Assembly (NCBI GenBank): GCA_902779055.1
Contig: CACZAD010000002.1
Coordinates: 1 to 64,000, forward strand
Direction: 5' to 3'
Length of the DNA stretch: 64,000 bases
Origin: Fibrobacter succinogenes
GTDB taxonomy: Bacteria > Fibrobacterota > Fibrobacteria > Fibrobacterales > Fibrobacteraceae
Positions 60,022 through 64,000 of this stretch are shown one piece after another. Under the pieces are notes generated by a model. It saw nothing but the letters and a program-made list of their open reading frames with translations. It did no database searches and had not been told where the DNA came from. Position 1 is the first letter of the stretch; each line of letters starts with the position of its first letter. Both the position numbers and the translations under genes were made by a program.

Positions 60022-60615
60022 ATGGCAGGAATTACTTACGAAATTGACGACAAGATGATTGTCGAGCAAATCAAGTCGGACGCTGCCAACGCCGCGGCAG
60101 AACTCGTTGAGGTCGCCCACCTCAAAAAGGGTGACATCGTCGTCATCGGTTGCAGCACCAGCGAAACGCTAGGGAACCAGGTCGGCAGCCATTCCGTCCC
60201 CGAAGTCGGCAAGGCAATTTACGAAGGACTCCAGAACGTATTCGGCGCACACGGGATTTACATTGCGGCCCAGTGTTGCGAACACCTGAACCGCGCCATC
60301 ATCATCGAGCAGGAAGCTGTCCCGAACGTCGACATCGTCAACGTCGTGCCGCAACCCAAGGCAGGCGGATCTTTTGCAACGGCCTGCTACGCAAACTTCA
60401 AGGCTCCGGTCGCCGTCGAACATATCAAGGCCAACGCAGGTATCGACATCGGAGGAACCCTCATCGGGATGCACCTTAAGGAAGTCGCCGTCCCTGTACG
60501 CTTGAAACAGAACCACATCGGCAAAGCATTCCTCATTGCAGCACGTACCCGTCCAAAGTTCATTGGCGGCGAGCGTGCCCATTATGACGAATCGCTCAAG
60601 GACGGCTACAGGTAG
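60022..60615 (+). CDS. UPF0340 (YwlG-like) family protein
   Basis: 197 residues. Family sequence: GDIVVIGCSTSETLGNQVG (~37-55), YIAAQCCEHLNRAIIIEQE (~86-104), PQPKAGGSFATACYANF, AGIDIGGTLIGMHLKEVAVP. The cellular role is not established; the fold is Rossmann-like. A strong AGGAG precedes the ATG by ~8 bases. It stands between the divergent DAC-like gene and the SBP-like gene. Confidence 0.9.
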   Translation: MAGITYEIDDKMIVEQIKSDAANAAAELVEVAHLKKGDIVVIGCSTSETLGNQVGSHSVPEVGKAIYEGLQNVFGAHGIYIAAQCCEHLNRAIIIEQEAVPNVDIVNVVPQPKAGGSFATACYANFKAPVAVEHIKANAGIDIGGTLIGMHLKEVAVPVRLKQNHIGKAFLIAARTRPKFIGGERAHYDESLKDGYR

Positions 60616-60683
60616 GCCATTTGCACCAAGAGACCCTAATATTTTGAACTTTTTTCATTTATTTTTCTTACATTTAGGGTAAT

Positions 60684-62318
60684 ATGTCAAAGAGTTCCTT
60701 TTTACGAGTTTTTGCATTCTGTGCCCTGTTCGCTATATTCTCAGGGTGTAAAGGCAAGTCCAAGGAACCTTTGACTTCTGTGGAGCAGGCCAACTCCCCC
60801 GAATACACCATCGGTGTCGAAGGGACCTCCAGCGCCCACGAATCCATTGCCAAAATACTTCCCAAGGCCCAGATTAAGCAATTCCCGGACTTGAATTCGG
60901 CATACATCGCCCTCCAGGTCGGTGACATCGACGCCCTCGCCTACAACGAAATCATCCTCACGCACACATTCAACGATGACGGGAGCGGGCTCATCTATAT
61001 CGACAAGGACATCGGCATCCCGACCGAGATTGTCATCGGAATGAACAACCACAGCACCATCCCGAACCTGAAAGGCATCATCAACAGCCTTATCGACAGC
61101 CTGAATGCCGCCGGTACACTGAACGAGCTTAACGAACACTGGAACAAGAACCTGAAGACAAACCCGCTTGTCAGCAGCAGCGACATGGAAAGCGACCAGC
61201 TTTTAAGGATCGCCACCTCCGCCGACGTCCCGCCATTCTCGTTCATCAACAACAACCAGATTATCGGTCTCGACATCGACTTGATCAAGCTCCTCGAAAA
61301 CAAGCTAAACGTCAAGACAACCATCCTCAAGACCGAACGCCACAAGCTTGTAGACGCCATCAAGAACAACGAAGCCGACCTTATCATCTCGGCATTCAAC
61401 AAGACAAACCAAAGCGATAACGAAATCGATTATTCCAAGCCCTATTACATTGGCAAAACGGCGCTCGTGGTAAGGCAGGACGATTCCACAAAGGCTATCA
61501 TGGCGCACAAGGACGCTAACGGGACTTATGTCGAAGCGCCCAAATCACCGGACTTTTACAAGCTCGAAGACCTGACGGGCCGAACCATCGGAGTCCAGAC
61601 GGGCACGACACTCGATGAGCAAGTCCAGCAATTCGTCAAGCTCCCGCACATCCAGTATTTCACGAACGTCGTCGAAATGACCAAATCGCTGGAACAGAAC
61701 AACATTGACGCCATCGCCCTAGACCACTCCGTAGCTGAAACCATCCTCAAACAGCATCCGAAATTCAGCATTCTTGAAGAACGCCTGAGCAAAGACGAAT
61801 TCGGTATCGCCATGGGCAAGAACAGCCCGCTCAAGGCGCGCATCGATTCCAGCATCAACGTATTGCAGCAAACTGGCGAAATCCAGAGGATCAAGGACAA
61901 GTGGTCCAAGGACAAGCCGAACATCCACGCCATCAGGCAAAACTGGATTGGCGACGACACGCTTATCGTCGGAACTGAAGCCCAGTACGCCCCTTACGAA
62001 TTTTACCAGAACGACGAACTGTCCGGCATCGACATCGACATCATGTACACCATCGGCAACATGCTCAACAAGAACATCAAGTTTGCCGACATGAATTTTG
62101 ACGTGCTGATCCCGTCCCTCGTCAACGAGAAGACCGACCTCTGCATCGCCGCGATGAGCATCACCGAAGAGCGCAGCAACTCCATCGACTTTTCGATTCC
62201 ATACGACAAGAACGAATACGTCATCGTCGTGCGCACACCACAGAACATCCCGTCAAGCGACAGCGATTCGGGATTTTTCAGCAAGATTTTTCAGGGCATT
62301 CAAAGCTGGTTTGACTAG
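60684..62318 (+). CDS. Permuted solute-binding (SBP_bac_3-type) lipoprotein
   Basis: 544 residues. Lipobox FSGC at ~21. Reading the type 3 binding-protein fold: first module (~40-155) matches the C-terminal half (YTIGVEGTSSAHESIA ... GDIDALAYNE ... AAGTLNELNEHWNK); second (~170-405) is a full domain (LRIATSADVPPFSFINNNQI, GLDIDLIKLLE, ADLIISAFNKT ... TGRTIGVQTGTTLDEQV ... IDAIALDHS ... TGEIQRIKDKWSKD); third (~420-525) matches the N-terminal half (LIVGTEAQYAPYEFYQNDEL, GIDIDIMYTIG, DLCIAAMSITEERS). So halves run C, N+C, N. No permease gene is adjacent. Periplasmic, perhaps amino-acid-sensing. Confidence 0.85.
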   Translation: MSKSSFLRVFAFCALFAIFSGCKGKSKEPLTSVEQANSPEYTIGVEGTSSAHESIAKILPKAQIKQFPDLNSAYIALQVGDIDALAYNEIILTHTFNDDGSGLIYIDKDIGIPTEIVIGMNNHSTIPNLKGIINSLIDSLNAAGTLNELNEHWNKNLKTNPLVSSSDMESDQLLRIATSADVPPFSFINNNQIIGLDIDLIKLLENKLNVKTTILKTERHKLVDAIKNNEADLIISAFNKTNQSDNEIDYSKPYYIGKTALVVRQDDSTKAIMAHKDANGTYVEAPKSPDFYKLEDLTGRTIGVQTGTTLDEQVQQFVKLPHIQYFTNVVEMTKSLEQNNIDAIALDHSVAETILKQHPKFSILEERLSKDEFGIAMGKNSPLKARIDSSINVLQQTGEIQRIKDKWSKDKPNIHAIRQNWIGDDTLIVGTEAQYAPYEFYQNDELSGIDIDIMYTIGNMLNKNIKFADMNFDVLIPSLVNEKTDLCIAAMSITEERSNSIDFSIPYDKNEYVIVVRTPQNIPSSDSDSGFFSKIFQGIQSWFD

Positions 62319-62326
62319 CTACCGAT

Positions 62327-63151
62327 TTACAGTTCCCGGTGATGCAACAAGGCACGGATATTGCGCGGCAAGACTTCCTTGTGCCACTTGATCCATTCAT
62401 CATAATAGATGTAGCGCTTTTCGCGCTGGCGGAATTCACGACCGTGAACAACACGACGTCCCTGACGAACCTCGACAGGAATGACAATGTGCAGGCATTC
62501 GTGGTAAACGACACCCGCAATCGCATACAAAGGACAGTTGGCGGCGTCATAGCCACGGCTGATGCTAATCAGGTGAAAGTCCTCTCCGGTCACCGGATCC
62601 TTGCGCACCGTATGGAAGCTTAAGCCCCCCACGCGATTGCTCCAGGTGATGCGGCACGAGAGCGATCCATCAAAATAGGTATCGTTAATCGCCGCTAGGA
62701 CATCCACCAAATTGTGGTACTTGCCTTGAGGACGGATTGGCGGCAGACGTCCCTTGCTCGCAAGCGGGGCTTCGCCTTTATCCGTAAAAATCTGATCGAC
62801 GGTTTGCCAAAAACGGTTCACCAGATCCTTGACGATGGCCTTGTTCTTTTGCGTTTTACGGCGTACAGCATGTTCTGCCCACTCCGCAGCCAGTTCACGC
62901 GCCGCAGCAAATTCCGGAGCCTTCATGTAGGCCGGCAACAAGACTTCCGGGTGCCCAAACAGGAACCCGCCCTTGCAGCGGATGCTCTTTTTCATCAAGG
63001 GGCTATACTTAAAATGGACAAGTCCGTTCGCAGAACATTCTGCTGACAGAGCCTTGACCTCGGGCGGCGTTTCCTTCGGAACAAAACCGAACAAGTCCAT
63101 CTGTCCATCAGGCGGGATCGATTGTTCTTCTTTTATTCCAAACAGGCTCAT
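62327..63151 (-). CDS. SprT-like zinc metallopeptidase-type protein
   Basis: 274 residues. The SprT/WSS1-like region (~150-274) has VLAAINDTYFDGSLSCRITW, LISISRGYDAANCPLYAIAG and the zinc motif VVYHECLHIVIPVE (HExxH at ~211-215), then a downstream His/Glu run (GREFRQREKRY). The N-terminal half (1-145) is unlike known domains, with KKSIRCKGGFLFGHPEVLLPA and Lys-rich helices. Related proteins cleave DNA-protein crosslinks, but this gene's substrate is unknown. It overlaps the upstream gene by 4 bases (ATGA), so the two are co-translated. Confidence 0.8.
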   Translation of the reverse strand: MSLFGIKEEQSIPPDGQMDLFGFVPKETPPEVKALSAECSANGLVHFKYSPLMKKSIRCKGGFLFGHPEVLLPAYMKAPEFAAARELAAEWAEHAVRRKTQKNKAIVKDLVNRFWQTVDQIFTDKGEAPLASKGRLPPIRPQGKYHNLVDVLAAINDTYFDGSLSCRITWSNRVGGLSFHTVRKDPVTGEDFHLISISRGYDAANCPLYAIAGVVYHECLHIVIPVEVRQGRRVVHGREFRQREKRYIYYDEWIKWHKEVLPRNIRALLHHREL

Positions 63152-63903
63152 TCGCCAAGGGCCCCTTCGTAACCGTTTACTGCCAGGAGCCCGCCAAAAA
63201 AGCTTTCGGGCAAATCCAAAGCGGCATAATGTTCCGAGATTCCATAAACAGCATCTTCCACGACATCGGGCATATAGACGATGTAGCTGTCGTTCTTTTC
63301 AGTCTGGAGCATGTCGGGAGTGCAGTACTTGGGATCGGTCTCGCTAAAGTACATCCGGCATGAAACCGTGCGCAACGGGTAGATGGTGCAATCGCCCACG
63401 GCGTTCGAGAACGGGCAGGATCTCCACCATGAAAAATAGTCGTGCAGCGCCCGGTCTTCGGCATCATCTTCCGAAAGTCCTTCGTCCTTGCGGGATTCAA
63501 AAAGCGATTCGAACTTGTCCGAACGCAACTGGCACGCTTCCATCAACGTGAGCAAGTCATCCCGCTTGCGCAGTTCGCTGTACATCGAAATCAGTTCAAA
63601 AGGTTCCACCGACATCGGGTAATGATGGCAACAGTTCCCGCAAGCCGGACGGCATTGGATTGGGCGTGGCTGCTGCACAAGGACCGCCTTCAGGTACTGG
63701 TCATACGCAGCGTGATAGGCTTTTGTGAACTTGAGTATTTCGGGTAACTGTTCCCGCAAATTGTCGGAACCAATGGCGCATTCGCGATGGAGCGAAGAGG
63801 CTATGGAATCAAGGCGATCCCTCTCGGCCCTGAGCAGGCTGGACAACCGCAGCTCCGCAATGCGATAAGATTTGGTAGGAAAATACTCTTTATAAGAATC
63901 CAT
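63148..63903 (-). CDS. YkgJ-type Cys-cluster protein
   Basis: 251 residues from ATG 63903 (MDSYKEYFPTK). The CxxxCxxCC-type metal cluster is at CRPACGNCCHHYP (~91-103), with a second Cys set (CPFSNAVGDCTIYPLRTVSCRMYF, given in part, ~163-184, and PKYC). The family is thought to bind Zn or Fe-S; function not established. Long helices fill residues 1-85. It overlaps the SprT-like gene by 4 bases. The last ~100 bases of the window hold nothing recognisable. Confidence 0.85.
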   Translation of the reverse strand: MDSYKEYFPTKSYRIAELRLSSLLRAERDRLDSIASSLHRECAIGSDNLREQLPEILKFTKAYHAAYDQYLKAVLVQQPRPIQCRPACGNCCHHYPMSVEPFELISMYSELRKRDDLLTLMEACQLRSDKFESLFESRKDEGLSEDDAEDRALHDYFSWWRSCPFSNAVGDCTIYPLRTVSCRMYFSETDPKYCTPDMLQTEKNDSYIVYMPDVVEDAVYGISEHYAALDLPESFFGGLLAVNGYEGALGE

Positions 63904-64000
63904 CGAGCGCAAATATATTTTTTTATGGGAATACCGATAAAAAACGCTCTTTAAAAAGGAAACAAAATTTTCATTTCTTTTAGAATGATATATATTTTTT

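Overview
The window looks like chromosome from a member of Fibrobacterota, most likely Fibrobacter itself. The evidence is a lipoprotein carrying the Fibrobacter succinogenes major paralogous (FISUMP) domain, many secreted lipoproteins with poly-Ser linkers, several FGE/SUMF1-like domains, C-terminal sorting-type domains like those used by type IX secretion, and a Gram-negative envelope gene set. GC looks moderate. Core genes use strongly biased codons, which opens long false frames on their complementary strands. No tRNA, rRNA, CRISPR array, prophage or insertion sequence was found.

Layout. 1-9.6 kb: the start of gdhA with a palindrome-rich upstream region, an inositol monophosphatase-type enzyme, two secreted proteins, rplU-rpmA (rplU has a broken 5' end), a large GH2-like protein and the FISUMP lipoprotein. 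9.7-19.5 kb: proA, hisI, two uncharacterised genes, then a compact run tilS-ftsH-folP-cdaA-membrane FGE-like protein plus a small lipoprotein. 19.5-24.4 kb (minus strand): PDZ-thioredoxin fusion, beta-barrel protein, dihydroorotate dehydrogenase, prfB with its programmed +1 frameshift, and a parvulin isomerase. 24.4-36.7 kb: an agmatine-to-putrescine pair, RNase HI with a viroplasmin-type N-terminus, a PHP phosphoesterase, outer-membrane and T9SS-type proteins, a cation exchanger and leucyl aminopeptidase. 36.8-47.2 kb: guaA (long form), a cluster of lipoproteins and beta-barrel proteins, glyS and a repeat-rich surface protein. 47.4-64 kb: hflX-pgpA, lipoprotein and porin-like genes, an NSS transporter, a DUF2279 gene and fabF, then orn, a transpeptidase-like lipoprotein, lgt, a second diadenylate-cyclase-like gene, a UPF0340 protein, a permuted solute-binding lipoprotein, and a SprT-like/YkgJ-like pair.

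Themes. (1) Cyclic di-AMP: cdaA sits in the tilS-ftsH-folP run, and a separate 567-residue protein (58166-59869) carries a recognisable but divergent DAC core behind an uncharacterised N-terminal region. This is the best candidate for an undescribed signalling protein. (2) Two families of small dispersed repeats shape the window. One is a palindrome of the type GATCCCGG...CCGGGATGACA. The other is a set of tandem 7-base repeats with changing sequence, often around a hairpin. Both lie between genes and also inside reading frames: tilS has absorbed three blocks in frame, a Ser-rich lipoprotein linker is partly made of palindromes, and rnhA ends inside a heptamer array. (3) Cell-surface export: signal peptides, lipoboxes, Ser-rich linkers and sorting-type C-termini recur, alongside lgt, which makes the lipid anchor.

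All functional calls are by reading motifs and recalling family features. No search or structure prediction was run.
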